A DNA stretch of 39,359 bases from Planctomycetota bacterium. GTDB taxonomy: Bacteria > Planctomycetota > UBA1135 > GCA-002686595. Positions 1 through 8,945 of this stretch are shown here, piece by piece. The DNA lies in the NCBI GenBank assembly GCA_028278425.1, contig JANQEJ010000067.1, positions 1 through 39,359 on the forward strand. Direction: 5' to 3'. Within the stretch, counting starts at the first letter, position 1. The number at the start of each line of letters is the position of its first letter. The position numbers and the translations under genes were made by a program. The notes beneath the pieces were generated by a model. That model had not been told where the DNA came from. It searched no databases and saw nothing but the letters and a program-made list of their open reading frames with translations.

Positions 1-64
1 CCAGATCGGTCGTCGCCAGCCACAGATCGGACTGGCGCTCCGTCTCCCTCTTGCCCATCGACAT
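1..64 (-). CDS. IS transposase, N-terminal fragment cut by window edge
   Basis: Reading leftward from an ATG at 64-62, 21 codons stay open to the window edge: MSMGKRETERQSDLWLATTD, then L. The MGKR...RQ.DLW..T.DL pattern is the start I recognise from transposases of IS1182/IS5-like elements. A strong ribosome binding site (GGAGGT, plus-strand 71-76) lies 6 bases before the ATG, which fixes the start. The rest of the gene, including any DDE catalytic residues, lies outside the window, so family and intactness cannot be judged. It sits beside a low-GC gene, consistent with a mobile or acquired segment. Identification rests on a short stretch and is probable rather than certain. Confidence 0.65.
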   Translation of the reverse strand, partial: MSMGKRETERQSDLWLATTDL

Positions 65-147
65 GCTGAGACCTCCTTCGTCACACTCTATTTGCCACCC
101 GCTTGGCGGTCACGCGATCCGAGGAGCTTTTCAACGGGCTGTTAGGG
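1..147 (-). mobile_element. Left-edge portion of an insertion sequence (boundary inferred)
   Basis: The transposase start at 64 implies that an IS terminal repeat lies a short distance to its right. The AT-richer stretch around 126-147 (ttttcaacgggctgttag) resembles termini often seen next to transposases of this type, so I place the end near 147. The opposite end is outside the window, so the inverted repeat and any target-site duplication cannot be checked. Confidence 0.35.
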
Positions 148-374
148 CACCGCATGTGAATTCGCGGCGCTCAATTGGTGTTTCATTCTCTTGTGTCTGG
201 AGGAGGGACAAGCACGGGGGTCTTCTCCTGACCTTCATGACGAGCTGTCCCATCACAAGCATGAACGCATCAGAGCCCGCAAAGTCGCCTGGTCATCTCT
301 GCCGGCTCGGTGTGGGTAGCGGCAGTCTCACTCAATCGACAATCCTGAGCGAGCCACCAAGTCCAACGACAGCC
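148..374. other. Gap without recognisable gene
   Basis: No reading frame here has a credible start, ribosome binding site or recognisable product on either strand. The base composition is mixed and less GC-rich than the bulk of the window. I see no tRNA, strong hairpin or repeat. It may be residue of the mobile element plus the upstream region of the pyruvate kinase-like gene. Confidence 0.5.
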
Positions 375-380
375 TATAAT
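375..380 (+). promoter_or_regulatory. Perfect -10 hexamer TATAAT upstream of pyruvate kinase-like gene
   Basis: TATAAT at 375-380 matches the sigma-70 -10 consensus exactly. No good -35 element is visible 16-18 bases upstream (around 352-358). Transcription from here would give a leader of about 60 bases to the ATG at 450. Confidence 0.4.
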
Positions 381-449
381 TATCCGCGATGCAGGTCTTC
401 TACCTAGAGACGTTGGTGCCCTTTGAAACCCAATGGTCCTTCGAGTCCC

Positions 450-2075
450 ATGAAACTAGTCACGTCAAGTTCACATCGCAAGAGTCTGGCAAGCGTTACC
501 GTCACGATCTTGCCCGGGACATCGAAGAGAGCCCTCCGTGCCTGTGTAGAGAAGGGGGCAACCATTTTTCGTATCAACCTCTCGCACTTTGACAAGAACA
601 AAGACAAGCGAAAGTGGCATGGCACTATTCAGGACATCGTGAATCTCTCCAATGGTGGCCCAGTACTCGGTGTGATGCTGGACACAGGTGGGCCCGAGTT
701 CCGCGTCAACAAGGTGTCGCTGGACGACGCAGGTTCTCCCGACGACCAAGGCCATCGGTGGATCGAGTACGACAGAGAAGTAGATGTAACCCTCGACCCC
801 GGCGCCCAAACCACCCGCAAGACAATAGCGTTGCGAGCACCTACGGAAGCAGCGTTTGGCGAAGGCGGCGACCTCATCCGCTTCTGTGATGGCGAGTACG
901 AAGCGCGTATTCTACATGTCGCCAACAACGGGAAGACGATCCGGATTCAGCCCTCTGGCATCGTCAGGGTGCGAAAGAACGCGAAAGTGAACCTACCCCG
1001 GACGAACATCGAGAACGCATTGGTTATCGACGAACTTGAACGCCAGGCCTTTGAGTTCTTCCTCAGAGAACTGAAGGTCAAGGGGGCGGTTCCTTACCTG
1101 TTTGCCCAGTCCTTTGTCAAACAAGCACGCGACTTGGACAAGTTAGACGGAGCGCTTGAGACCTATGGAGTTAAGGAGCGGATAATTATTGCCAAGGTTG
1201 AAACGGCAGAAGCGGTTGACGAGGAGAATCTTGAGTCAATCATTGAACGCGCTTCCGCAATCATGATCGCCAGAGGCGATCTGGCTACGGAAACCTCGCG
1301 AATCGAGGTGCCACAGCTTCAACGTCGGATCATCACAGCCGCCAAGTCGGCTGGCAAGCCAGTTCTCCTCGCCACGCAGGTGTACAACTCTCTAAAGGGG
1401 GCCGACGTCAGGCAATGCACGAGGCCCGAGGCAGAGGATGTCCGAAGTGCTCTCGAGTGGGGTGTAGATGGTTTCGTTCTCACTGAGGAGGCAGTAGTGA
1501 AGGACCCTCAGCGAGTCGTTGGCGCGCTCATGAGCCAAATCCTCCTTGACGAGGCTCAGATCCGATCCTCTGGGCACTACGAAGATCTAAGAGAGCCCGT
1601 TCGCGTATCCAGCCACGATCAGTACAGAGAGGAGGTTGCCGCCGGTGAATTGACCATTGAGAGAATGCGGCACCTGGGTACTCGGGACTTTGCAATAGCG
1701 GCCGTGTACCGGGCAAATGCAATCGGTGCGACAGGAATCTTTCCGTTCACCGAGCACGCAACCACCGTCTCAGCGATGAGTCGATTCTACCCGGAGACTC
1801 CTATCTATGCGATTACTCGGCACGAACGAACCGCTCGTCTCCTGCTTCTCTATAGATGTACTCATCCAATCTTGCTGAAGGTCGCCGAGAAAGAACTGCA
1901 GAGATTCGATGCCCGTGATCTCAAGAAGCTCGTGCGGAAGCTCGCTAGGCAACTCGACCTACTACCGGATCAGGGATCCTCGTATGGGTTTGCAACATTG
2001 GCACATCCCCCTCTCTCTCCCGGTGGAACGGACACACTGTTGCGAGTACGGCTCGACGGTGACGAGCGGCTCTGA
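450..2075 (+). CDS. Pyruvate kinase-like protein (divergent)
   Basis: The 541-residue product (from ATG 450) has the pyruvate kinase layout. The N-terminal barrel start contains FRINLSH (R41, N43, S45), then DTGGPEFR at 78-85, an inserted B domain to about residue 180, IIAKVE (catalytic Lys249, metal ligand Glu251), ARGDLA with Asp277, and LLATQ at 306-310. A C-terminal alpha/beta domain follows from about 400. The family converts PEP and ADP to pyruvate and ATP. Departures from consensus include the Lys of DTKGPE replaced by Gly80 and ATQMLESM changed to ATQVYNSL. An in-frame TTG at 423 would add nine residues; ATG 450 is preferred because the conserved domain starts a few residues later. 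Neither start has a strong ribosome binding site. Base composition is visibly less GC-rich than the genes to the right, suggesting transfer. Activity as a true pyruvate kinase is probable but unproven. Confidence 0.8.
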   Translation: MKLVTSSSHRKSLASVTVTILPGTSKRALRACVEKGATIFRINLSHFDKNKDKRKWHGTIQDIVNLSNGGPVLGVMLDTGGPEFRVNKVSLDDAGSPDDQGHRWIEYDREVDVTLDPGAQTTRKTIALRAPTEAAFGEGGDLIRFCDGEYEARILHVANNGKTIRIQPSGIVRVRKNAKVNLPRTNIENALVIDELERQAFEFFLRELKVKGAVPYLFAQSFVKQARDLDKLDGALETYGVKERIIIAKVETAEAVDEENLESIIERASAIMIARGDLATETSRIEVPQLQRRIITAAKSAGKPVLLATQVYNSLKGADVRQCTRPEAEDVRSALEWGVDGFVLTEEAVVKDPQRVVGALMSQILLDEAQIRSSGHYEDLREPVRVSSHDQYREEVAAGELTIERMRHLGTRDFAIAAVYRANAIGATGIFPFTEHATTVSAMSRFYPETPIYAITRHERTARLLLLYRCTHPILLKVAEKELQRFDARDLKKLVRKLARQLDLLPDQGSSYGFATLAHPPLSPGGTDTLLRVRLDGDERL

Positions 2076-2276
2076 GACTCCTCTCGCGTCGCAATGATCT
2101 CCTCTCCCAAGCGAAGGACGGCACGCGTGCGCTACGCCTGAAGAGTCGGCGAGCATGCGCAAGCCGTGAGTCAACGGCGCAGGTTGACCATTGGAGGTAT
2201 GCGGGGGCTGTTAGCGGCGACAGGGGAGCGTCTCGTCCCTCGGATGAAACGTGAGGCGTGATGGACGGAACCGGCC

Positions 2277-5200
2277 TCATTGGCTGAAGTAGTCCATCAA
2301 CACCGTTGCTCCCTCCGCCGGGATCGACTGCACGCCGGCCTGGAACGGATCCGTGTCGACGCGCAGGAACGAGCTCAGGTCGACCACGTCGACCACGCCC
2401 GGTCCGGCGAAGCTCGCCGGTATGGCGAGGAACAGGTACTGCGGCTCGCTCACGTTCTCGACGGTGGTCGTACCAGGGATCGTCTTGACGAGGCTCTTGC
2501 CGTTCATCGGGATGGGGAAGCCGGCGCTGAAGCTCGTGGTGAAGTTGACGAGCGATCCGAAGTTGCGCTGGTTGTCGAAGGCGAGGTCGCTCGGCACGCC
2601 GGTCAGGACGTCGCTGCCGATCGAAGCGGCGATGTTGAAGGAGAGGTCGCGCAGGTTCGGCGTCGGCATGCCCGGATCCAACGGGACGATGCTCATGATC
2701 TGGGCCGACAGGAACACGTTGGTCGCCGCGCCGCCGGTCAGGCCGGTCGGGGCGCCGGTGGGGTCGAGCTGGTTCTCGTGTGTCACCCACACGGCGCCGA
2801 CGACGTTCAGCGGGTCGGCCTGGATGGCGGTGGGGTTCGCCATGGTGAAGGGCGTTTGGCCGATCACGTCGTCGTAGCCCCAGCCGTTGACGCCGTCCGG
2901 TCCGGACTCGAAGAGCGACAGCTTGCCGTTGCGGTTCAGGATCCAGGCGTAGTAGACGCCGCGGTTCAGGCCGAAGCCCATCTGGCGCGGCGTCGTGACG
3001 ACGTCGAACGGATCGTCGAGCATGAACGTGAGGGTCTTGCGCACGTTGAGGGTCGCGGTCGCGATGACCGAGATGGAGCCGTCGCCCTCGTTGCAGACCA
3101 GGACGTCCTCGTTGCCGGTCTCCCAGGCGATGCCGAAGGGGGCGTCGCCGACCGGCGTGGTCTGCACGACCTGGTGGAACGTGGACGAGTCCGGATCGAC
3201 GTCGATGAAGCTCACCGAGTCGTCGGCTTGGTTCGTCACCGCGACGAAGTCGAGGTTGGGAGCCATGGCGAGGCGCGTCGGGTCGGGCAGCGCGATGCGG
3301 TCGAGCACGTGGAAGTTGTTCGAGTTGACGACGACGAGCTCGCCGGCGGTCTTGTCGACGACGTAGAGGAAGTGCCCGATCTGCTGGCGGAAGGCGTACG
3401 GGGAGCACGCCGGCAGCGCCGCGGGGAGCGACGGGCCCTGGAAGAAGACGTTCTGCTCGAGCGACAGGAGCGTCGACGGAGGGATGCACAGGGCCGGATT
3501 GCCGAGCGTGAACGGCCCCGGCAGCAGGAGGTTGGACACCGGCGTGTCGACCGAGGACGGCTCCTGCCCGAAGATCGCCGGCGAGCCGCAGAGCACCGGC
3601 AGCTTCACCGGCGGCGGGTTGGGGTGCGGAGCCCACGAGATCGGGTTCTCGTCGGCGAAGACCGAAAAGAGCGGCGTCACGCCCGGCGGGGCGGGAGCCA
3701 GCGTGTTCGGTCCGCCGAGCACCGGCTCGAAGAGCTTGAGCGCCGTGCTCGCGCAGATGCTTCCTCCGGCGGAGGCGCACGTGAACGTGCTGTTGTTGAA
3801 CGCCCCGTCGAGCGAGTGGCCGAGGGCCATGTCGTCGATGGAAGCGACCTTGTTGCGCAGCAGGCGGTCGTCGAGGTTCGTGTCGCGCGCCAGCGTGAAC
3901 ACGCCGCGCGAGCCTCCGTCGAGCGTCGTGGTCCCGGGCGAGAGCGGCGGGACCATCAGCGCCCCCTGCAGGAGGACGTTCGGATTGTTGGGGTAGTTCG
4001 TGTTCCCGTTGATGATCGGGCACAGGGGATCGAACGTGGGATCGCCGGTGCTCGCGCCGAAACCGTGCAGGTCGACGACGCCGACGCTGGGCGTCGATCC
4101 GGCGCGGCCGACGTAGATCGTGTCGGGCGCGATCGGCGCGTTGACGACGCCCTGACCGGCGCCGGTGACGAAGGACGTCGTCGCGCCGAGCAGGTTCGGG
4201 TTGCCGACGAGGTCCTGGAGCTGGCCCGCGTTGACGGTCACGTCGACCATCTGGAGCGGTCCCGGCGGCGCCGCACCCGTGCCGGGGAAGTCGAACACCG
4301 GGTCGAGCTCGAGCCGCGTGAAGTCGTAGGGGCTGACCGGGAGCACGGTGAACGGCACCGAAACCGCCTGCGAGCCGATCTCGAGCGCGACCGACGGGCT
4401 CAGCGTCGGGGTCGTTCCGTTCGGCACCGGGCCGACCGTCAGGATCTGGATCGGCTCGGTGAATTGGATTTGCACGTTGCTCGCGGGGTCGACGTCGACG
4501 TCGCCGCCTCCCGGCGTGATGAGCGGCCCGACCGCGACCCGGACCTCGGGCGGCAGAGCGTCGGGTCCGACCGTGCCGGCCGCCACGCCGGCTTCGACCA
4601 GCGGCTGACCGGACTGCGACAGGACGCCGGTCCCGATCTCGACGCGCAACTGCACGCCGCTCGGGAAGGCCTCGTGCGTCGTCAGGAGGGCGTCGGAGTC
4701 CATCACGTAGACGAACGTGTCCGGCGACACGAGATCGAGGGCGCCGGCGAAGCTCGGGAACTCGGTGCCGGGGAAGCCCAGGCCGGGCGTGCCCGCGCCG
4801 ACCGGCTGAGGCTCGACGAGGATCCCGTCCCCGTCCAGGTCGTTCGGGTCCGCGACGACCCACGTCTCGAGCACGAACGCGCCGCCGGAGACGGTCGAGT
4901 CGTAGGTCTTGCCGTCGATCAGCGGCTGGCCGCGCACCGGCGTCGTCGCGCCGGTCACGGGGTCGACGGCGACGACGACGATCGCGCCGGTCAGGTGGTC
5001 GATCGCCGCGGCGCCGAGGGAGCTGTCGAGCACTGAGTCGACGTCGATCGGCTCGGTGAAGCGAACGTAGACGAAGTGGTTGCCCGGCGTTCCGTCCGGC
5101 AGAAGGGCGCCCGTCGGCCACTGCGTCACCGGGAGGACCGGGTTGCTCGGCGAGACGTTCTGCAGCAGGGTGTCGAACGACCGGATGTCGACCGCCGCGC

Positions 5201-6224
5201 CCGTGAAGTCGAGGATCTGGTGCGGCAGGAGCTGCCCGAACCCGTTTGAAGCGAGATCGATCTCCATGCGACCGGGCTGCGGCAAGACGGTGATCGAGAT
5301 CGTCGCCGCCGTGCTGCCGGCGGGGTTCGCCGCGGTGATCGTATAGCCCGCGGTGGCCGTCGTGCTCGCAGGTGTACCGGCGATGACGCCCGTCGCGGCG
5401 TCGAGCGCGAGCCCCGCCGGCAGCGCCGGCGCGACCGACCAGTTCTCGACGTAGCCCGTGACCGACGGCACGTTGGGAGCGATCGGCAGGCCGGCGGTGT
5501 AGACCGCGGGATCGTCCGCGTAGCTCAACGCGCTCGGCGGCACCGACGCGCCGATCAACACCGAGGCCGCGTTCGTGAAGCTCAGGTCGTGCGGCACCGG
5601 CGCGCCCTGCTCGGCGAAGGCCTGCAGGTACACGGTGACGCCGAGGACCGACGGATCGACGCCGATCGGCAGCGACACCTGCACCGGGTTCGCCGACGGG
5701 AAGGTCCCGGCCGTGAGCAGCCCGAAGGTGCCGGAGGCGTCGAGCAACACGCCGTAGTGGACGCTCGGGTCAATGGACACCGGCGCCGGAAGGACCTGTA
5801 GCGCAAAGGCGAGCACGTAGGCTCCCGGCTCGCCGTTGGCGAGCTCGACGTCGACCGTTCCGCCCAAGCCGCCCTCGACCGCCGACACGGTGGGCCAGAA
5901 CCGGGCCGCCCCCTCCGCGGTGGTCGACCCGACGGCGTTGGTCACCGTCGTGTCCAGAAAGCCGGGGTCCGAAACCGGCGGCTGCACCGTGAGCAGGGTC
6001 GGCGTCTGCGCGAGCACGGTCGCCGGCGCGCCGGCGAAGCTGACCTGGGACGTTGCGTCGAAGTTGGCGCCGGCGATCGTGATCGGCGTGGGGTTCTCCG
6101 CGCTCGTCGGCCGCACCGCGTCGATCACGGGGGCCTGGGCGAGACCGATCGACGGGGCCGCCGAGGCGAGCAGGAACGAAAGGACGAGGGCGCCGGGGCG
6201 CCTTAGGCAAAGAGGCTGCGTCAT
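2277..6224 (-). CDS. Large secreted protein with IPT/TIG, Ig-like and beta-propeller regions
   Basis: The protein is 1315 residues, starting at an ATG preceded by AGGAG (plus-strand 6233-6237, 8-base spacing). Residues 1-30 form a signal peptide ending near AQA. An IPT/TIG domain follows (about 31-110; PVIDAVRPTSAENPTPITI), then a putative-Ig domain at about 225-315 with the LPAGLALDAATGVIAGTP motif. Next come several Big/SbsA-like stretches (FTEPIDVDS, IQFTEPIQI). A YncE-like repeat region lies around 980-1100 (VLDRIALPDPTRLAMAP; SVSFIDVD; GSISVIATATLN). No membrane anchor or enzyme motif is visible at the C-terminus. It is probably an exported surface or extracellular protein; such beta-propellers bind ligands or partners, but no specific role can be named. 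It is transcribed divergently from the BMC operon. Confidence 0.75.
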   Translation of the reverse strand: MTQPLCLRRPGALVLSFLLASAAPSIGLAQAPVIDAVRPTSAENPTPITIAGANFDATSQVSFAGAPATVLAQTPTLLTVQPPVSDPGFLDTTVTNAVGSTTAEGAARFWPTVSAVEGGLGGTVDVELANGEPGAYVLAFALQVLPAPVSIDPSVHYGVLLDASGTFGLLTAGTFPSANPVQVSLPIGVDPSVLGVTVYLQAFAEQGAPVPHDLSFTNAASVLIGASVPPSALSYADDPAVYTAGLPIAPNVPSVTGYVENWSVAPALPAGLALDAATGVIAGTPASTTATAGYTITAANPAGSTAATISITVLPQPGRMEIDLASNGFGQLLPHQILDFTGAAVDIRSFDTLLQNVSPSNPVLPVTQWPTGALLPDGTPGNHFVYVRFTEPIDVDSVLDSSLGAAAIDHLTGAIVVVAVDPVTGATTPVRGQPLIDGKTYDSTVSGGAFVLETWVVADPNDLDGDGILVEPQPVGAGTPGLGFPGTEFPSFAGALDLVSPDTFVYVMDSDALLTTHEAFPSGVQLRVEIGTGVLSQSGQPLVEAGVAAGTVGPDALPPEVRVAVGPLITPGGGDVDVDPASNVQIQFTEPIQILTVGPVPNGTTPTLSPSVALEIGSQAVSVPFTVLPVSPYDFTRLELDPVFDFPGTGAAPPGPLQMVDVTVNAGQLQDLVGNPNLLGATTSFVTGAGQGVVNAPIAPDTIYVGRAGSTPSVGVVDLHGFGASTGDPTFDPLCPIINGNTNYPNNPNVLLQGALMVPPLSPGTTTLDGGSRGVFTLARDTNLDDRLLRNKVASIDDMALGHSLDGAFNNSTFTCASAGGSICASTALKLFEPVLGGPNTLAPAPPGVTPLFSVFADENPISWAPHPNPPPVKLPVLCGSPAIFGQEPSSVDTPVSNLLLPGPFTLGNPALCIPPSTLLSLEQNVFFQGPSLPAALPACSPYAFRQQIGHFLYVVDKTAGELVVVNSNNFHVLDRIALPDPTRLAMAPNLDFVAVTNQADDSVSFIDVDPDSSTFHQVVQTTPVGDAPFGIAWETGNEDVLVCNEGDGSISVIATATLNVRKTLTFMLDDPFDVVTTPRQMGFGLNRGVYYAWILNRNGKLSLFESGPDGVNGWGYDDVIGQTPFTMANPTAIQADPLNVVGAVWVTHENQLDPTGAPTGLTGGAATNVFLSAQIMSIVPLDPGMPTPNLRDLSFNIAASIGSDVLTGVPSDLAFDNQRNFGSLVNFTTSFSAGFPIPMNGKSLVKTIPGTTTVENVSEPQYLFLAIPASFAGPGVVDVVDLSSFLRVDTDPFQAGVQSIPAEGATVLMDYFSQ

Positions 6225-6365
6225 GGCCTGGGCTCCTGGGGGTAGCGATGGCGGCCCGGTGGACGGGCTTCCTAGGGACGCCGCGCGTGCACGTCACAGG
6301 TTGCCACGAAACGCCGGCAAAGAAGGCTCATCTTCCACGCAACTTGCCGCGATCGTGCGCCGCGA

Positions 6366-6393
6366 TTGTCATCGCGCACCGCGGCGCTACACT
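6366..6393 (+). promoter_or_regulatory. Candidate sigma-70 promoter of the BMC operon
   Basis: TTGTCA (6366-6371) and TACACT (6388-6393) are separated by 16 bases and lie 44 bases before the first BMC gene. Matches are 5/6 at -35 and 4/6 at -10. The same 16-base spacing recurs upstream of rpsO (24282-24309) and of the leftward riboswitch transcript (38603-38630), which strengthens the call. Confidence 0.45.
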
Positions 6394-6437
6394 CCCTCCC
6401 CCGAACCACCGCGTAGAACCCCTGGGAGGAGCGCTCC

Positions 6438-6737
6438 GTGCACAACAACGCACTCGGCATGATCGAGACCAAGGGCCTGGTCGGCGCCATCGAAGCCGCC
6501 GACGCCATGGTCAAGGCCGCCAAGGTCGACCTCTTCGGCAAGGAGAAGGCGACCGCGGGGCTCGTGACGATGTACGTCTGCGGCGAGGTCGGAGCGGTCA
6601 AGGCCGCCACCGACGCCGGCGCCGCCGCCGCCCGCCGCGTGGGCGAGCTCGTCAGCGTCCACGTGATCCCGCGCCCGCACGAGCAGGTCATCGAGCGCGT
6701 CCTGCCGCCGATGTCCCCGCCGAAGGGCGGCAAGTAA
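6438..6737 (+). CDS. BMC-H shell hexamer protein (PduA/EutM-like), copy 1
   Basis: This 99-residue protein is a single BMC (PF00936) domain. [18 protein letters not shown], a central [20 protein letters not shown] and the closing [11 protein letters not shown] are hallmark segments. Such proteins form cyclic hexamers that tile the facets of bacterial microcompartments, with a pore for small metabolites. The start is GTG, set by GGAGGAG at 6425-6431 with 6-base spacing. It is the first gene of the operon and close in sequence to the second BMC-H at 8623, so the two may form mixed facets. Confidence 0.95.
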   Translation: MHNNALGMIETKGLVGAIEAADAMVKAAKVDLFGKEKATAGLVTMYVCGEVGAVKAATDAGAAAARRVGELVSVHVIPRPHEQVIERVLPPMSPPKGGK

Positions 6738-6754
6738 GGAGCCGCTGAGCCCCG

Positions 6755-8581
6755 GTGGCCCCCCTGGACCCCGATCTCCGCGCCCTGCAGGAGGTGCGCG
6801 ATTACGTCGCGCGCGCGCGCGCCGCGGCCGACGCGGTGCGCGGCTACTCGCAGGACGAGATCGACCGCGTCTGCGAGGCGATGACGCGCGCCGCGGCCGA
6901 CGCGGCCTACGACCTCGCGCGCCTCGCCGTCGAGGAGACCGGCATCGGGCGCGTGCACTACAAGGTGCTGAAGAACCTCTTCGGCTCCGAGGGGACCTGG
7001 GCGTCGATCCAGGACGAGAAGACCGTCGGCATCGTCGCGAAGGACGAGGACAAGGGCGTCTATGAAGTCGCGACGCCCGCCGGCGTGGTCGCCGCGATCG
7101 TTCCGACGACGAACCCGACGTCGACCGCGATCTTCAAGTCGCTGATCGCCGTCAAGGGGCGCAACGCGACGGTGATCAGCCCGCACCCCCGCGCGCGCCG
7201 CTGCATCGGCGAGACCGTCGAGGTCCTGCGCCGCGCGATCGAGCGCGTCGGGGCGCCGCCGGACCTCGTGCTGTCGCTCTCCAACCCGACGATCGAGTCC
7301 ACCGGCGCGCTGATGAAGCACCGGGACGTCGCGATGATCCTCGCGACCGGCGGGACCGGCTTGGTCACGGCGGCCTACAGCTCGGGGAAGCCCGCCTTCG
7401 GCGTCGGGCCGGGCAACGTGCCGGTGTACGTCGACCGCTCGGCCGACCTGGCGCAGGCGGCGCGCTGGATCATCGCGAGCCAGAGCTTCGACAACGGCAC
7501 GCTCTGCTGCTCGGAGCAGGGGCTCGTGCTCGACCGTCCGATCGCCGACCGCGTGCTCGAGGAGATGAAGCGCCGCGGCGCGTACCTCTGCAGCGAAGCG
7601 GAGTGCGAGAAGCTCGCCAAGGCGTGCAACGTGCGCGGCCACATGAACCCGGACGTGGTCGGGCTCGACCCGTGGCGCGTCGCCGAGTTGGGGGGCTTCA
7701 GCGTGCCGCGCCACACGACGCTCCTGCTCGCGCCGCAGGGCGGGACCGCGCCCGAGTGGCCGCTCGCGATCGAGATCCTCTGCCCGTTGCTCTCGGTGCA
7801 CGTCGTCGACGGCTGGGAGGAGGGCTGCGAGGTCTCGCTCAAGACGCTGCGCCACGAGGGCCTGGGCCACACGATCGGGTTGTGGGCGCGCGACGAGGCG
7901 GTGCTCAACGCGTGGTTCTTGGAGAAGCCCGCGAACCGCATCTGCGTCAACGGACCGACCTCCGAGGGCGCCGTCGGCTATTCGACGAACCTCGTCCCCT
8001 CGATGAGCCTCGGCTGCGGCCCCGAGGCGGGCAACATCACGAGCGACAACATCACCGCGCGCCACCTCGTCAACATCAAGCGCGTCGCCTTCGTGCGGCG
8101 CGACTGGGAGGCGATCTACGCGCGCGACCACGAGCGCGCCGGCCGTCTCAGCGGCGACCCGGCGCCGCGCGGCTCGGGACTGCCAGGGGATCCCGGCGTG
8201 TCCGGCGGCTCCGCCCGCGCGCCCATCGAGACGCCCAGCGCCGCGCCGACGAGCAACTGGCAGGGCAATCCGCCCGTCGCGAAGGCGGCGAACGAGCCCA
8301 AGGCGACGCTCGCGCCCAAGGTGCAGGCCGCCGCGAAGGCGGCGCCGACGTTCGTGCAGCCGGGATCGGGCGCGGCCACCGCGGTGCTCGCGAAGCCCGC
8401 GCCGCCGCCCGTCACGGCGGCGACGGCCGACCGGCCGACGGCGCCGGCGCGTCCGTCGGCGTTCGCGCTCTCGCCCGCCGAAATCCAGGGGATCATGGCG
8501 CACGCCGGTGGCGGCTGTCCGCTCGGACCGTGCCAGGGCTGCCCGCACCACGACGTGCAGACCGGCGCGTGCACGGCTTGA
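6755..8581 (+). CDS. CoA-acylating aldehyde dehydrogenase of a BMC, with Cys-rich C-terminal tail
   Basis: The 608-residue protein oxidises an aldehyde to acyl-CoA with NAD+ and CoA, the core metabolosome step. Residues about 5-455 are an aldehyde dehydrogenase of the AdhE-N/PduP/EutE type. Visible motifs are PTTNPTSTAIFKSL (117-130), FGVGPGNVPVYVD (215-227) and the catalytic loop FDNGTLCCSEQ, where Cys251 aligns with the family nucleophile. Beyond residue 460 comes a Pro/Ala/Gly-rich linker of about 110 residues, not part of the usual enzyme. The end (570-608) has a short amphipathic segment (LSPAEIQGIMAHAG), then Cys588, Cys593, Cys596 and Cys606. The helix could be an encapsulation peptide and the cysteines a metal or Fe-S site; both are inferences. 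GTG start; AAGGAG at 6736-6741 is a rather distant 13 bases upstream. Confidence 0.92.
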   Translation: MAPLDPDLRALQEVRDYVARARAAADAVRGYSQDEIDRVCEAMTRAAADAAYDLARLAVEETGIGRVHYKVLKNLFGSEGTWASIQDEKTVGIVAKDEDKGVYEVATPAGVVAAIVPTTNPTSTAIFKSLIAVKGRNATVISPHPRARRCIGETVEVLRRAIERVGAPPDLVLSLSNPTIESTGALMKHRDVAMILATGGTGLVTAAYSSGKPAFGVGPGNVPVYVDRSADLAQAARWIIASQSFDNGTLCCSEQGLVLDRPIADRVLEEMKRRGAYLCSEAECEKLAKACNVRGHMNPDVVGLDPWRVAELGGFSVPRHTTLLLAPQGGTAPEWPLAIEILCPLLSVHVVDGWEEGCEVSLKTLRHEGLGHTIGLWARDEAVLNAWFLEKPANRICVNGPTSEGAVGYSTNLVPSMSLGCGPEAGNITSDNITARHLVNIKRVAFVRRDWEAIYARDHERAGRLSGDPAPRGSGLPGDPGVSGGSARAPIETPSAAPTSNWQGNPPVAKAANEPKATLAPKVQAAAKAAPTFVQPGSGAATAVLAKPAPPPVTAATADRPTAPARPSAFALSPAEIQGIMAHAGGGCPLGPCQGCPHHDVQTGACTA

Positions 8582-8622
8582 TCCCTTCTCCAAATCACCT
8601 CCACACCTAACGACCCACACGC

Positions 8623-8913
8623 ATGGAAGAGTTGATCGCACTGGGCCTGATCGAGACCCGCGGCATGGTCGGCGCCATCGAGGCGGCCGACGCGATGTGC
8701 AAGGCGGCCAAGGTGACGCTGCTCGGGAAGGAGATCTCCGGCGGCGCGCTGGTGACCGTGATGGTGCGCGGCGAGGTCGGCGCGGTGAAGGCCGCGACCG
8801 ACGCCGGCGCCGCCGCGGCGCGCCGCGTGGGCGAGCTCCTGTCGGTGCACGTCATCCCGCGGCCCGCCGAGGACCTCGAGGGCTTCCTGCCGCCGGTTCC
8901 GGACGCGAAGTAG
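8623..8913 (+). CDS. BMC-H shell hexamer protein, copy 2
   Basis: This 96-residue single-domain BMC protein is strongly similar to the first one: [38 protein letters not shown] and [11 protein letters not shown]. Its central strand differs ([17 protein letters not shown]), so pore or packing properties may differ. It is predicted to form shell facets. No ribosome binding site is visible before the ATG; the 40-base spacer from the dehydrogenase gene is C/A-rich and looks unstructured, which may itself aid initiation. A perfect UUCG hairpin follows the stop codon (8921-8940). Confidence 0.95.
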   Translation: MEELIALGLIETRGMVGAIEAADAMCKAAKVTLLGKEISGGALVTVMVRGEVGAVKAATDAGAAAARRVGELLSVHVIPRPAEDLEGFLPPVPDAK

Positions 8914-8920
8914 GACCGTG

Positions 8921-8940
8921 AGCCCGTCTTCGGACGGGCT
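8921..8940 (+). promoter_or_regulatory. Intercistronic UUCG-tetraloop hairpin
   Basis: The stem AGCCCGTC (8921-8928) pairs perfectly with GACGGGCT (8933-8940) around a TTCG loop. It starts 7 bases after the BMC-H stop and ends 5 bases before the next ATG. There is no T-run after it, so it is unlikely to be a strong terminator. It may stabilise the upstream shell mRNA or reduce translation of the next gene. Confidence 0.6.
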
Positions 8941-8945
8941 TCGCC

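Noticed and set aside
2280..5036. Long plus-strand frame opposite the large secreted protein
   Set aside because: Asp/Arg/Val/Glu-rich translation typical of an antisense shadow in GC-rich DNA; the minus-strand gene has a signal peptide, ribosome binding site and domains.
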